This document shows, one piece after another, positions 49,455-64,000 of a stretch of 64,000 nucleotides of DNA. Position numbers and translations under genes: made by a program. Origin of the DNA: Vitis vinifera (taxonomy: Eukaryota > Streptophyta > Magnoliopsida > Vitales > Vitaceae); NCBI RefSeq assembly GCF_030704535.1, contig NC_081817.1, positions 2,805,001-2,869,000 of the forward strand, in the 5' to 3' direction. The notes below the pieces were generated by a model that saw only the letters and a program-made list of their open reading frames with translations, did no database searches and had not been told where the DNA came from. Numbering within the stretch: position 1 is the first letter of the stretch; each line of letters begins with the position of its first letter.

Positions 49455-52400
49455 TCAACAAGCAATTGGGACATCTAACTGAGATTGGAGGTTGTTGGAG
49501 TCAGATTGCAAAGGGATCTTCTGGAACTCATTTCTTAGCTGCCCACAAGCTGCACTTGCATCAAGGCCCCGTGTCTGACGCACACTGACAGTTACTTTAC
49601 GTGACTCCAGGGCACCAGCAAATGCTTGCACCTGCCAAAATAAAATCTCTCAGAACAAGATTCATTCAACTAACAAGAAAAATTTTTTGTTGGAGAACAA
49701 TAACCAAAAGAATAAAAAAAATCCATAGATTGTAGTTCATACTGCCTTGTTATATGGACGCTGAAATTCAGAGCCTTCAATTGGATTGAAAGGTATCAGG
49801 TTCACATGATAACCCGGTCCCCATTCATGGAGTAGTTCTGCAAGCTCTATTGCATGCTCCACAGCATCATTTACACCAGCTAACAAAGATGTTATTTGCA
49901 TTAGTTTTTTTTTTGTTTTTGTAACTTCAAAAATGAATGCCCATAGTGCACCACAGAGACAAATTTCTCCAAATGAAACTTCAGTACCTAAAAGTGTGTA
50001 CTCAAAAGATACCCGACGGCTAGTTTCCAGGAAGTAGTCCCTGCAATCCTTCATAATTGCATCCAGAGGGTAGGACTTTGCACTTGGTACAATTGTTTCC
50101 CTTAGTTTCTGGTTTGGAGCATGTAAGCTGATACACAAGATAATAAAGGGCAAACTAAATGCAAAGCCTTACAGATAGCAGACAATCGGAAGAATGATAT
50201 CGGATGGTTTAGTATACAATGGAAAAGATGTGAGAATAGGGACAAGTACTTGCTCCGCTGTTTAATGCTCATAGCAAAGATAATAAATGGGATAGTCACT
50301 CACTCTCATATTGTTTACTACCGCATTTAGAAGAACCATTAGATAATTACACAAACACAATCAACATCATTTTGGTGGTCCACATGAACATTCAGCCTAG
50401 CATTCTTCATTTCTGATACAAAATTACGCACCTGATAGCCAATGTGGATTGAAGTTTGTAAGAAGCCAACTTCTTAATTGTGTTGGGAACCCCTACGGAG
50501 GAAATTGTGATCATTCTTTGCCCAATTTGCACATCCTTAAAACAGAGGAAGAAGAAAAAGCCCATCAAGTATGAGTGTGAAATCATAGACCCACATACTG
50601 CCAATTGTCATGAGACCTCAACACTAAATAAGATACAATCAGTATCATGGGATAGTTTGATACTCCTTCAAAAGGAAGAAATTGTATGTAAAAGGAAGAC
50701 TATAATCTGTATACAATAACAAAAATCGATGTTCTGGTGCATTTGGAGGAATGCAATGACAGCTCTAACCAGTCTATGAAAGAGTTCTTTCTAAACACAC
50801 TGACATCTTTGATGGCTTCAGTCAGGGCTAAGGTTGGTGGCACTTTGTTTTTTCTTTCCTGTTCTCCTTTTTTCATTCTTTAGTGCTCTCTGTGTACTTC
50901 ATGTCTATTTGGGCTGAATACCCTTTTATTAGGTGCTCACTAATCTGTTTCCTTTGCCTATCAGAAAAATAGGAAAAAAAAAACTGGAATATCTAGCTTT
51001 CCCTGTATAACAAATGACCTGGCAATAAATCTCTCCAAATCTGACCTGATTCATTCACTTAATCATGCTCAGTTCTCTAACATTAAGGAATTGGATAAGA
51101 CCTTAAAATAAAAAATAAAAATAAAAAGGTATGTGGATGCAGTAACTTATGATTGTTAGAAGCAATACCTAACCTTTTTACAAAAATGAGTCAATTTATT
51201 ATTATTTTTCTCTTTTATCAGAAAAATCGGTTGACTTGTTATGAACTTTAGCTAAATGAAAAAATTAGAACCAGCATATAGATGATTAACAATTGTGCAT
51301 GAAAGAGTTAATAAGTGACCTTATTCAAGCAACGGTGAGCTTCAATAACTGATTTCAGGTTCAACATTGGTTCGCCCATTCCCATAAACACCACATTTGT
51401 CACCCTTTGCTTAAAGATCTCCTCTATTGCCAAGACCTGTGCACATAGTAAAATAGAAAACACAATGTACTAAGTTGAATAAAGAAACACAGAGCTTTAG
51501 TGAAACTGATGCTGTCAAATCTTAAACATAGAAGTTCAGGGTTGGAAATGATGTGAAATGGAATAATCACAGTTCAGATTCTCAGCCACATTGTATTTTG
51601 AAAACAGAAACAGAACACCTGAATCCTAGGGTTGAAGGCCTTGGGTTTACAAACAAAGGTGGTAAACCAAACTAAATCCAGACGCACTGTATTTTTTTCA
51701 AAATGGTGAAAAAAAGCAGTATATTAAAACAACCCATTTAATAGGACCCAGAAAATTAGACAATGAAAAGATGTCAAACAAACCTGCTCAACAATTTCAT
51801 GCCTCTGAAGGTTCCTTGAGTAACCTCCCTTGCCAGTGGCACAAAATGAACAGCGCAATGGACAGCCAACCTGGATATTTAAAGTAGGCCGGGAGAAAAT
51901 TATTATAATTATTCAAAAATAACATCAACAAAGGAATATTTCATTAAGGTGGACAAAAATGATTTCTTCATTGGTATAAGAAAACCCAAACCAGGGAACT
52001 ATCTGGTTGATTTTCTGGTTAGAAAAGCACCTGTGATGAGACACATGCAGTAAGGCGAAATGAGCCTTTGTCATGTTCAACTGGTATTCCAACAGTTTCA
52101 ACCAATCTGTTGTCTGCCAGTTTTATCAATAGCTGCAGCATTGAGCAGAAAATGATTAGAGAGTACAGACTGCGTTGGAAAGCTTTTATTCTAGTTCTTT
52201 CTTTTTATTTTTAATCATCCTTCTGGCAAAAATCTGCCAAACATTTTTTAAAAGTAATCTTAGGGTTGCACTTGAAATGGTGAGGAAGCACAAGAAGAGT
52301 TCAACCAAATATGAGTTGGATGCCTATTTGTCTAACCCTGAAAATTTCCTAGGTACTCAACCACCCTAAATCTCATGCCTAGGTGAAAACTTTCAGCTTT

Positions 52401-53679
52401 TGTCATCCACCAACCAACAGAAGTCAATATACTCCACCAAAAAGCTAAACTTTCACATCCACAAGATGAATGAAATTTAATTCAGTATTAGACCAACTTC
52501 ATTTTGTTTCTTCCAAACATGAGCTAAGATTTCCAGGCACACGGAAGAATTTAAACACACCATCAGGAAAGGAAATCCTTCCATTTTCTTTTCAGATCTT
52601 TAAAATGAGTATAATCTGTTTTTTATAGCTTTTAATGAAGTTTTTCCAAGAATGCATTTAGATTCTTAGATTTTTTGCAACTGACCTCTGTTCTATATCT
52701 CACAATCAATTAAGCATTACAGATGGCTAAATTTGTGTCAGAGTGTACCACTAAAATAAGATTGAATCAGTTCCATCCAATGTAGTGCAAATAGTCCTCA
52801 ATTCTCAAAGTCAATTCAAAGGCACAACAATATGCATGACATCATCCAAAGTGATCAACCCAACACATTATCCATCATAAAATCACATTACATAACCACC
52901 AATTACCAACCATTGAATCTAATCAAACCTAAAAATACCTAATTAGCAATAACCTTTGTACCTTAACAGTGCCATCAGCTGCAGTAACAGACTGGTAAAT
53001 GGATGATCGCCCCACCCTCCATCCGCCTTCCTGAAGATCGTTCCTAAAGGCCTGAGGCACTATTCATAAAAAATTGTTATACAAAAAATCAACCATAAGG
53101 AAAAAAAAGGGGGAGTCAAATTATCCATATAAGAAAAGGATTAGAGGACACTCACATTGACTGAAATGTTGAATTTCTTTGACCTTTCTCTTGTAGATAA
53201 GATGATGGAGCTGCTTCCCCCTATAGCTTTGCTGAACACAATAGCAAAATTACAAATTGAACACCCAAAAAATGCATTACCAATATGCTATTCATGCCAT
53301 GTTTGGTGGCTGAGAAAGTATAGGAAACGCAAAATTCAGAAACCTGATACAGCTTAATTGAGATGAGTGATTTCCATTTCCGTGAAAACCAAACTGGCTA
53401 ATAGGAAAGATTCAAAATTTTATTTTATTTTCTTTCCTTTTCCTCTCTCAGGAACCAAACAGGAAACTAGGGTTTTCGTTTGTTAAGAGTTACCTGGCCG
53501 AGATCGAGAGAGAGCTGTTGGAGCTCTTGCTCGGACATGCCAAGTAGCACGTGGGAATCCACATGCGCCACGCGTGTGGGCGAGAGGGTTGTTGACATGG
53601 TGCGTGAGGACAAGGCTAAGGAGCGAGAGCGTATCGCACGTGTGAGAGGCGCAGAGCACAAGTGCTGGAGTAGCGCCAT
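49455..53679 (-). CDS. RlmN-family radical SAM rRNA/tRNA methyltransferase
   Basis: RlmN-type enzymes add a methyl to C2 of adenosine in rRNA or tRNA using a 4Fe-4S cluster and two SAM. Ten exons: 53494-53679, 53156-53231, 52962-53059, 52031-52132, 51784-51870, 51320-51436, 50432-50535, 49988-50127, 49743-49879 and 49455-49631; phases agree and give 407 residues. All catalytic features are present: cluster motif C157-x3-C161-x2-C164, SAM-binding GMGEP at 202-206, ISLHAPNQ, the cysteine C150 before VSSQVGC and the methyl-carrying C378 in AACGQL. The N-terminal 45 residues are Ser/Arg/Thr-rich without acidic residues up to the first Asp, like an organelle transit peptide, and a second ATG at residue 28 could give a shorter form. 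Bacterial descent and organelle action are inferences. Exon 1 intron holds a small MITE. Confidence 0.92.
53296..53462. mobile_element. Small MITE in first intron of RlmN-like gene
   Basis: Ends CCATGTTTGGTGGCTGAGAA and the complement of CCTGTTTGGTTCCTGAGAGA enclose about 167 bases, ending some 30 bases from the splice donor of exon 1. Same end type as the elements near 10,950 and 46,826. Confidence 0.55.
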
Positions 53680-54894
53680 TGATAGCCTTTCAAGAACACT
53701 GAAAACCTCACCTGTACAGAGGCCTTAAACCTCAGCCTCCAGTGAATTGACGACAATGCCCCGAAAGATTTTTGGTCCCGAAAAAACATCATTTCTCTCT
53801 CATTTCTTTGTCCATTTCCCTATTTTTATTACCTCCATATTTAATTAAGTTCAAACCCTAAAAGCAAAGATGGATGGATTAAAGATTAGAGTCTTAAATA
53901 TTTTATGTTTAGAAACATAAATATTTTTTTTATTATCCCAAAATGATCTACTATTTGCAATTTAAAAATTGATATAAATATGTAAAAACAAAATTTAAAA
54001 GGTCATTATTAATGCAGCAATTTAATGCACTCAACCGGAATTTAACTCGAACAACCCCTCCAACCCAAGTCTAATATAACAAATTCAAATCGAACCTAAA
54101 CTTTTAAAAATGAAGTAGTTTAGGCTCAAGTTAAATTGGTGATTAAATATTTATTAATTCAGATTGTGTTTAGGTTAATACAAACTCAATCCAATTCATC
54201 CATTTGGTGCATTTTTTGTTTTTGGTTTTTAAAAACAAAAAAAAAATAGTAATAATCTAAGAACTAAGAAGTCCTCTACACAAAGGTATAAATTTATTTT
54301 ATGTTATTAAGGATTATTTTTAAAAAATTTAAAATTTGAGGTAATAATTTTTTTTAATACCTTAATTTTTTTTTTAAATAGTTTTTAGAAATTATAATTC
54401 TTTTTCATTTTGAGAGTCGTCTGAAAATGGAAAGAACAAAGCAGACTGATGAATTCAAAGAAGAAAAAAATTCATACATTTAATATAGCACAAGCTCATA
54501 ATTTGAACACAACTTATTACAACAAAGGAGGCTGATATGAGCAATGCAGGAACACCCCACCAAAGCTTTCTATAGCTATATTAAAACAACAAGACTCCCT
54601 CTTCTGCAAGCTCTCACAAACTGTTACAAAGATGCTGAGGAGACCCAATTCTCACCTCCTCATCCGCCTCATTCTCTAGGCATATTCTGGATGTGTTAAA
54701 GAAACAGAAAATTTTGAATACCTTCTTCAAAAGTAGGGACTGTACAATAAGTTCACCAAGCATTGCTGCAGTATACTTGTCCCAAGTTCCTGAGACAATC
54801 TTCTTCACCATATGCTGCAGCAGCATATGTGATCTTTTCTTCTTCTTTTGAGATAGCGAAAACGAGACTGGATGTGAGAAATCCTTTTTCTCTC
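53680..54894. other. Spacer between RlmN-like gene and PBL1-like gene
   Basis: Promoter of the RlmN-like gene on the left, AT-rich middle, and the 3' UTR of the PBL1-like gene from about 54,480. No other gene seen. Confidence 0.5.
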
Positions 54895-57291
54895 TTAAGT
54901 TTGATGTGCTGGGGACCGAGTGGGTCTTGGATAGGCAGTTCTGTTGTGTTTGGGGCCATTGCTTGAGCTGTTATGGAAATTAGGACGGGGACGGTTTTGA
55001 GAGGCTGTCGTGTTGTTGGAGTCAGCCTGAAGCTGCTCCAGTGCTGTTACCACCTGATCCATATTTGGCCGGTGCTTGGGTTCTGTTGATAAGCATTGGA
55101 TTGCAACGCGAGCTGCTCCATGTGCTCCATTCAAAGAGAACTGGCCCTGAATCCGGCTGTCCAAAACATGGAAAATCTTGCGCTTGCTGGCCAGGTATGG
55201 CCTTGCCCACTCAACTAAGTTGTGTTCTCCGGACGGGCGGTTCTTGTCCACTGCTCGCCTGCCTGACAACATCTCAAGGAGGACGACCCCAAAACTATAT
55301 ACATCGCTTCTGGTAGTCAGATGACCTTCATGAAAATGGTGACAAAGTAAGTAATTCTGATTGCAAGAAACAGGATAGGCATTTCAAATTGTGGACTGAA
55401 AATCACCTGTGGCCAAATATTCAGGGGCTGCATACCCATAGGTACCCATCACCCGTGTGGAAACATGGCTTTTATCGCCTGTTGGCCCATCTTTGGCTAG
55501 CCCAAAATCAGAGAGCTTTGCATTGTAGTTCTGTCATTTCACATTGATGAAAAGGATGTGAGGGACGAGTACAAAAAAGTTTGGCAGAAATCATGAATCA
55601 AAATTCAACAATGGAAAGTGTCTCACTCACCGAATCAAGTAGGATATTAGAAGTTTTGAAGTCTCGATATATCACTTGTACACTATTACTATGAAGAAAC
55701 GCAAGACCCTTGGCAGCTCCAAGGGCAACCTTCATCCGGAGGGACCAAGAAAGCGGTTGGAAGTAAGAACCCCCTGTTCCAAAATCGACACCAATTTCTC
55801 TCAATCATAAATTTGGGTACTGAAAGCACTTTTCACTGGAAGCAAGAGTAACAAAAGAGTTGAAGTAGATATAGGCAAGGATATTAAGGACTCACTCCTG
55901 AATAGATGGTGCTCCAAGCTGCCTTTGGGCATGAACTCATAGACCAGAAGCCGATGATCATCCTCTAAGCAGTAACCGATCAATTTCACAAGGTTAGGAT
56001 GATACAGCTGCCCCAGATAATTAATTTCTGCCTATAATTCAAGAGGCACGGAGTCATGAATCCTCCAATCCAAAAAGACTAATAGCATAACTAATAAATT
56101 CACTGGGATAGATTAATGTGAAAATTCAATATAAATTTTGGACAAGCATCTTTGAAAATTGCAGATAAGCCAAAGAAGGGCAGATGTGATACTCACCAAC
56201 CATTCCTTATGGCCTTGGAAACCTTCTTGGTTAAGCTTCTTCACAGCAATGACCATGCCCGTCCCGGGCTTGGCAGCTGTAAATGCCTTCTCATCAATCC
56301 ATCCCTTAAAGACACAGCCAAAACCACCTTCACCCAACACACTGTCAGGGCGGAAGTTCCTGGTGGCAGTTCTAAGTTCGCTGAAGAAAAAGCTTTTCAA
56401 ATTGGAGGACTGCAAGATCTCACCATCAGTTCTAGGCGTCGTAGGCACCGAGGCAGATGAGACCTTGCTACTACTTGAACCACTTAAATATTTTCCATCA
56501 TTGCTGCCGCATCTCGATTTAATCCCTGCAAACATTACAACCCCATGAACATCCATGAATTCATCTACCAAAATCCGCACAAAAATGGAACTTCTAGCTA
56601 CTACAAACTACTCAAATTGCCAAAATAAAACTATAAAAATGATGGTAATGCATGGGTTTTAGAAAACGGGAACAATGATGAAAAATATTGTGCAAATTTA
56701 GAATACAAGTCACTCTTTATACAAAACAGAAAGCAAATCATTGGCTGCATCTGGGAGGGTAGAATTGGGTTTGAATGGAAATCCCAATTCTGTGGGATTC
56801 CAAACTGTTGTCTTCACAGTGGGATTGGATATGGGGTCTACATATAATTCGAATCCTACTCGTATATCCCTGTATGGAAAGCCCAATATGATTCAATCAT
56901 AGTTTCCGTCAAAACAAACACTACCAATTGGGACAAAATCTAAGTTTCCATCAAGACAAACACTGCCAACTGGAACAAAATCCAATGTTTTTTTTCTGGA
57001 AAATAGATCACAATCTAACTTCCCCAAATCAATTATTTCAAGAAATGAAATCCATTTAAATGAGCAAGAAATCCAATCTCAACAACAAAACCCAGAACCC
57101 CCATGAACAAGTAATAACCCATCAACCAAAAACCCAAACAATCCCATCGAAAAAAACTCGGAAGAGTCCAGAATTCAGAAACAAAGAGCTCAAATCATGC
57201 AACGAAAGCAAAGGAAAGAGACAAAGATCTCAGTTATACCAATGTAGAGAAGATTCTCAGCCTTAATTTGAGAGCTCAAACAACCCCCCAT
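54895..57291 (-). CDS. PBL1: PBL1-like receptor-like cytoplasmic kinase (RLCK VII)
   Basis: Membrane-attached Ser/Thr kinase relaying signals from pattern-recognition receptors. Six exons: 57240-57291, 56197-56525, 55896-56031, 55631-55773, 55407-55530 and 54895-55325, in phase, giving 404 residues. The first exon encodes [17 protein letters not shown]: Gly2 for N-myristoylation and Cys4 for palmitoylation. Kinase features are GEGGFG (82-87), the ATP Lys K113 in IAVKKL, YRDFK with catalytic D210, DFG with D228, and an activation loop with [19 protein letters not shown]. The tail after about 350 is Ser/Asn/Pro-rich and ends in RSPAHQT. Exon structure and sequence match the APK1/PBS1-like group; the position next to TPI and SCL30 supports PBL1 itself rather than another member. 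Confidence 0.92.
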
Positions 57292-60200
57292 CGAAGCACA
57301 CGTCCCACTCTCTCCTCCTCCCCTCCTCCAAATAGATCAAAAATCCCAGAAATCCAGATACAGAGGACTTGAAAAAAGAAAAATGGATAAACAAGGCCAC
57401 AACCCAAATCCGTGAAAACAGAGCAGACCCCAAGTGTGAAAGCGAGACTTTTCTCTGGAAAGTTAGCTGTCACCCAAGAAAACAACCTCCCCAAATTGAA
57501 TACTTTTGACTATTAAACCTCACAAAAAAAAAACAAATAAAGAACAACTAGAATTCATCCAACATCAGGCTTTTTAGAATACAGATTTTGGTTAGCATCA
57601 TGTTGGGGGTTCACGGGTACTGTGTCCTATTATGGACCTTCGCGAAGGACAAGGGGTTGACTATTCCTTCTTATTCTCCATTTTCTTTTTCTCTTCTTTT
57701 TTTTTCTGCAAGTTGTGAGAGACGGAGAGAGGGTTGGGGAACTGGGCATTAATGGCGGCTTCTGGGTTCTGTATGGAGCTTATCCATTTTTATTTTTTTC
57801 ACATGCAATCCACAAGAAGACAGGCGGCAATCGTGGCAGGCGATTTGTGGCCGTTTGATTCGCATCCGAAACCCAATTGGTCAAAGTTTTGATTATTTTA
57901 ACGTCTCAATGAGTCATAATCATATGCTAATATGCTATAAAGAAAAATCACTTTATTAGTCTTTTATGCCGGCCGCATGGGCACATTTTGGAGGAGGAAA
58001 ACTCGTGCTGGAAATGAATTGAAGCAAAATAAAAAGGTTTAAACCTGATAACACTTTTCTCTATCTTTCTCTAAAATTATTTTTTTTTATTGTTTTAATT
58101 TATAAAATTTTAAATGGTATTAACAATAAATATAATTACTAAATATTTATAATTTATTTTTATAAAAATTAATATTTTACATATGCTAAAAACATTAAAA
58201 AAAGAAAAAAAAATCAATTAAAATCAATTTTTATTTAATATCATATATAATGGGAAAGGAGCCAGATAAAATTAAACCTAAACATGTCTTAAATTCATCC
58301 TATTTTTAAAAAATTTCCTAAACCCCTGTATATATTTTCCAAACATATTTTATTAAGGGCAAGATAGAACGACGGTACGAAGAATTCTTCTCATTGTCAT
58401 TCCTAATTTTGTATATTAAATCTTATGTTTTCAATTTTTTTTAATAGACGTTTTAAATAATTATGTTTTATTTTTAAATATTTTAATATAAAAATATATT
58501 TTATTTGAATATAAAAAATGATTTTTTTTTAACCTTCATTGAAAATGAATGGCATGTTCACACTAATTTGTATCGACAATTTAGACAAATTCAAATCCAC
58601 TTAAACTTTCAATTGTTAAAAAAAAAAAAAAAAAAAAAAGACTTCACCATATTTAAGATATATTTTAATTAAAAAGCCTACTTATTAAACAACACAACCC
58701 CATCATCAAATAAAATTTAGTAAAAACTACTTGATGATTCTATGAATTATTAAAACGTTGACAATGCACACACCTTTGAAAATAATGGGCTGATCATCAA
58801 ATGACTTTTACTCGAAAATTTGACTAAGTAAAAAAATCAGTACAAGTGGATGATGATGTTGATTATATGATCCGTTGTGAGTAAGGCCATAGACTTTTGC
58901 AGGAGCAAAACTTATAAAGAATGTTTTCACAAATAAAAAAATTAAAAAAAAAAAAAGAAAAAAAAAAAAAGAGGAAATAATTTTATTTTACTACTTGGGG
59001 GGACCTTTATCTTCAAAATTAATGTGTATGGTGTCACACAGAAAGAGAAAATCTAGAAAAGATTGGCTGCGCCCCAACCGAGACCCATGTGACATCGTAT
59101 TATTCATCACGTTTTTACAAGTAGATGTCCCTTTCAAAGATATTCACCCTCAGCTTTACCTTAAAAGGATAAAAGAATTATGCTTAATTAAAAAAAAAAA
59201 TATTTTCAAAAAAAATAATAAGGGCATGTTTGGATAAGAAAACACATTTTACAATTAGAAACTTTTTCAATTTTATATTATTAGAAATAGAAAACATCGT
59301 GTTTTTAGATAACAATTTTTAATTATTTTTTATTGTTTTAACTTATTTTTAAAAAATTATTTTAAAATATAATTATGTAAACATATAGAATGATTAAAAA
59401 TAAAAAACTTTTAAATATATTTAAAAATAATGAAAGTGGTTAAAAATATTTTAGACTTTTGTTTTATAAAATATCAAAAAGCAATTTTAAAAAACTATTT
59501 TTCAAAACTATTTTTTAAAATAGTTACCATGACCTAAATATGTTAAATTTTTTTATATCATCGTTTATTTTAATCTTTACAATTAATTTATGTGAATAAA
59601 AAATGATTAATTTACAAAATGATATAATTCCCAAGACTTAATATATTTGTTGCTTTCTATTTTTGAAAATAAAAAAAATTATATAAATTATGTATGAAAT
59701 TGAAGAACTCTTAATATTTATAAAAATATAATAGTTTTTAAAAAATTAATCAAATTTTAAAATCCCAAACTTTAAAAATAAAATTTAGGGATATAAGTTA
59801 TATCTTTTATATATTTATAAAAATAAAAATAAAAATCCAAATAAAACCTAAGATATGCATTGAGTTAAATTAAATATTAAAATTTATCATACTCATATTT
59901 TTTTATCATATATTAAAATTTATCATCCTTATCATGCTAATATATTTTTTTATTTTTAAATCACCCATGATACAATTCTTAAAGATAACAAGTCTAAGGT
60001 GGCCAAACTTTGCCAACCTTCAACCATAAAAACAATAATTAAAAAATAAAAACCCCATCCAAAAATAACCAACTAGTATTAAAAAAAAAAAAAAAAACAT
60101 TAATAGCTCAAAGTCTTCACCACCTCTTTCTTGCATTTTACTTCACCCTAATCTATACACAAGTTGTTAATTAAAAACATCTTGTAAAATCTAAGTTCAA

Positions 60201-62372
60201 GTAGTTTTTCATGTTTGATTTATCATTAAATATATATATATATAAATCAACTGTGTTTTAAATTATTAAAAAATTATATAAAAAAATCCTATTAATTACG
60301 GTTTTCTCTCGACCTCAAGAAAAACATAGAAAAAAACAAAAAAAAGGCTTAAATGGGGCAATCCCTCGTAGATCCATTTGAGGAATACGGGGACTAGTTG
60401 AGGTAATAGGTCATCCAAATTTAAATTAAGTATATAAAATTAATTCGTTCTTTAAGAAAAAAAAATCTCTCTAATCACTTTTCTTAATTTTTTTTTCCCC
60501 AAAATTTTCAAGAGAATCAAACATTGTATTGGGATTTTAGGTTCTCCGTATGAAAAGGTTCAATGCATGAACCATATAAAAACAGACAGTGTCATGATAT
60601 TTTCAACTATAAAATAAATAAATAAATAAAATATCGGTTTGACTTTGCGCAGGAAGGGGCCAGGGGAACATACGTGGATTTTTTTTCTTTTTTTTTTTGT
60701 GGTGACTGTGAATATTAACGTTAGAGTGACGTAGGCATCTCGGTTTGGTATTCATTGACTTCTGTGCTCGTTTTGTATTTGGCAATGGCCTTTAGCAGCC
60801 TGGCTTTTCAAAATTTCCGTGCTACTGTGGATTCTGTTCTCATCCGTGGGGTCATACACTCACCGAAAGAAACACCACTAATAATTCTTTACATGGAGCC
60901 CTCTGATGTGATAATATTTGTCTTTCTATGTCTTTTTATTATTATTTTTATTTTATTTTATTTTATTTTTTATTTTTACAAACATTTCTTAAGTCACTAC
61001 CCCGATCAGAATCACTAACCAATTAAGCATCTGCTTTAAGCAATTTGTGTCATCTTTTCCTTTTCATTCGGTGTTTTAGGATACATGTTTAAGTTTTTCT
61101 TTTCCCAATAAGACTGTCAATAGATTTGCAACTTTGCATATTTATACAAGTTTTCAATAATAATAAAATAATTGATTAATTGATTGAAAGAGATGAAAAC
61201 ATTTCAAATTTGTAAAATTAACCTTTTTCTATTTTTAAACTTGAAAAATAACTTATTTTTAGTATAAATATCTTTCAATATTTTCATTATTTACATATTT
61301 ATTTTTTTTTTAAATGATTTTTTTTTTAAATGAAAGGTTTTTTTTTTTGGTATAAAATGGGTATAATAATAATAATAATAATAATAATAGTAATAGGATA
61401 AGTTATTAATTTTTATCTTTTATTTAACTCATCTCCAATAATTGTTCTCTTTATTCTATAATTTTCAAAGTTAAATTTTGATAAACAATAAAGATAGATA
61501 AAGATGACTATTTTTTTTTTTTTTTTTGTAATTTTGAGCAAAAATAATATATTTGAAAAAAATCCACTAATAAACCAAGAATTATTTTGGAAATGGATTA
61601 TTTTTATGATTTTTTTTTAAAAATAAATTATTATTATTTTCTCAAAACTCCCTTTTTTTTTTTTTAATAGATTTCATTTTTAAATTCCTTATCATCGCAA
61701 AGAGTCCATTTTTAAATTCCTGTCATGTTTTCATTGCAGAGTCCTTATAGCAGCCTCCACCGTACAATCATTAACTGATTCCATTGTCAACATGTTTGGC
61801 AGGACGTGTGGCAGCAATTCGCTTTGCAATAAAATCCCAAATGCGCATTGAAAGAAGTGGCTTCTAATTACATCACAAATTGTCCAGAGTCCACACATAT
61901 GACGATACACATACGTGGAATTAATCTAATTGGGTGTAGGAAGAGGTAGAACCATATCCTTGGAAAAGATGGAAAAGCATGTGCTACCTCTTTATTGGAG
62001 ATTCATTCCTTCCTCGTTCTCCTGGTTGAGGAGAGTGAACCCCCTTAAGCTGTGACAGATTACCATAATGTAAACCCAAAGGAAAATCCTTCTTTCCTCT
62101 ACTTACTCTAGTATTAACCACTTCCTCCAAAAAATGAACAAGACATGACACCACAAATTTAGACAAGTCAAGCTACTGAACTCAAGGGCGTGTTTGTTAG
62201 ATTATTAAACAATTCACACAACATATCCAGTTCTGAGCCACTGGTCAAGAAACAAAACGCATAACTTATTCCCTCAAAAAGAGTATTTTTCAAATATTTA
62301 TCAAAAGGACTCTTTAGCTTTTGAACCCACAGCTTCAAAGTCTCACTCAGCTACTCATTCGTCGTACCAAGC
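57292..62372. other. Spacer between PBL1-like gene and TPI
   Basis: Five kilobases with the PBL1 leader and promoter to about 57,900, then AT-rich DNA with poly-A and (ATA)n tracts (58,617-58,640; 61,364-61,400), one MITE at 59,221 and the TPI 3' UTR from about 62,000. Open frames near 58,995, 60,755 and 61,984 show no recognisable product. Confidence 0.5.
59221..59537. mobile_element. MITE, second copy of the 12,533 family
   Basis: Starts AGGGCATGTTTGGATAAG and ends in the complement of TAGGTCATGGTAACTA. The interior TATAGAATGATTAAAAATAA matches the copy at 12,533. About 317 bases, non-coding and well decayed. Confidence 0.5.

Positions 62373-64000
<1,628 letters not shown>

Overview
The window is nuclear DNA of a flowering plant, most probably a woody eudicot; gene structures and repeat style fit grapevine (Vitis), but the sequence alone does not prove the genus. 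The signs are spliced genes with GT-AG introns, AT-rich spacers, plant-specific families (CLE peptide, ATL RING-H2, PBS1-like kinase, SCL30 splicing factor) and many plant DNA transposons. No bacterial-type or CRISPR feature was seen.

Left part (1-11,100). The 3' end of a CLE peptide gene resembling CLE46 lies at the left edge. It is followed by a complete two-exon cytosolic HSP70 with a heat-shock-element promoter and a small hAT-like MITE in its intron. Next, on the minus strand, is a large HSP20/alpha-crystallin-domain protein with a probable 5'-UTR intron.

Middle (11,100-41,500). This is mainly repeat territory: two adjacent Tourist-like elements, a 98-bp perfect palindrome, fossil Ty1/copia and Ty3/gypsy pieces, short tandem repeats and a 3.7-kb non-autonomous CACTA transposon with a GTG target duplication. 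Within it sit three related single-exon membrane RING-H2 (ATL-type) ubiquitin-ligase genes, two close together and the third beyond the CACTA element, and one plant-specific single-pass membrane protein of unknown function.

Right part (41,500-64,000). Four minus-strand housekeeping or signalling genes follow one another: SCL30 splicing factor (8 coding exons, one GC-AG intron), an RlmN-type radical-SAM RNA methyltransferase (10 coding exons, all expected cysteines present), a PBL1-like receptor-like cytoplasmic kinase (6 exons) and the last two exons of cytosolic triosephosphate isomerase. From memory, Arabidopsis carries TPI, PBL1 and SCL30 as neighbours (At3g55440, At3g55450, At3g55460), so this looks like an old collinear block with the RlmN gene interposed or lost in Arabidopsis. 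MITEs sit in several leaders and introns of these genes.

The genes do not form one pathway. The most useful points are the CLE gene hidden at the edge, the collinear block, the GC-AG intron in SCL30, the CACTA element with internal duplication and a candidate exon, and the palindrome beside a copia remnant. I found no convincing new molecular system.
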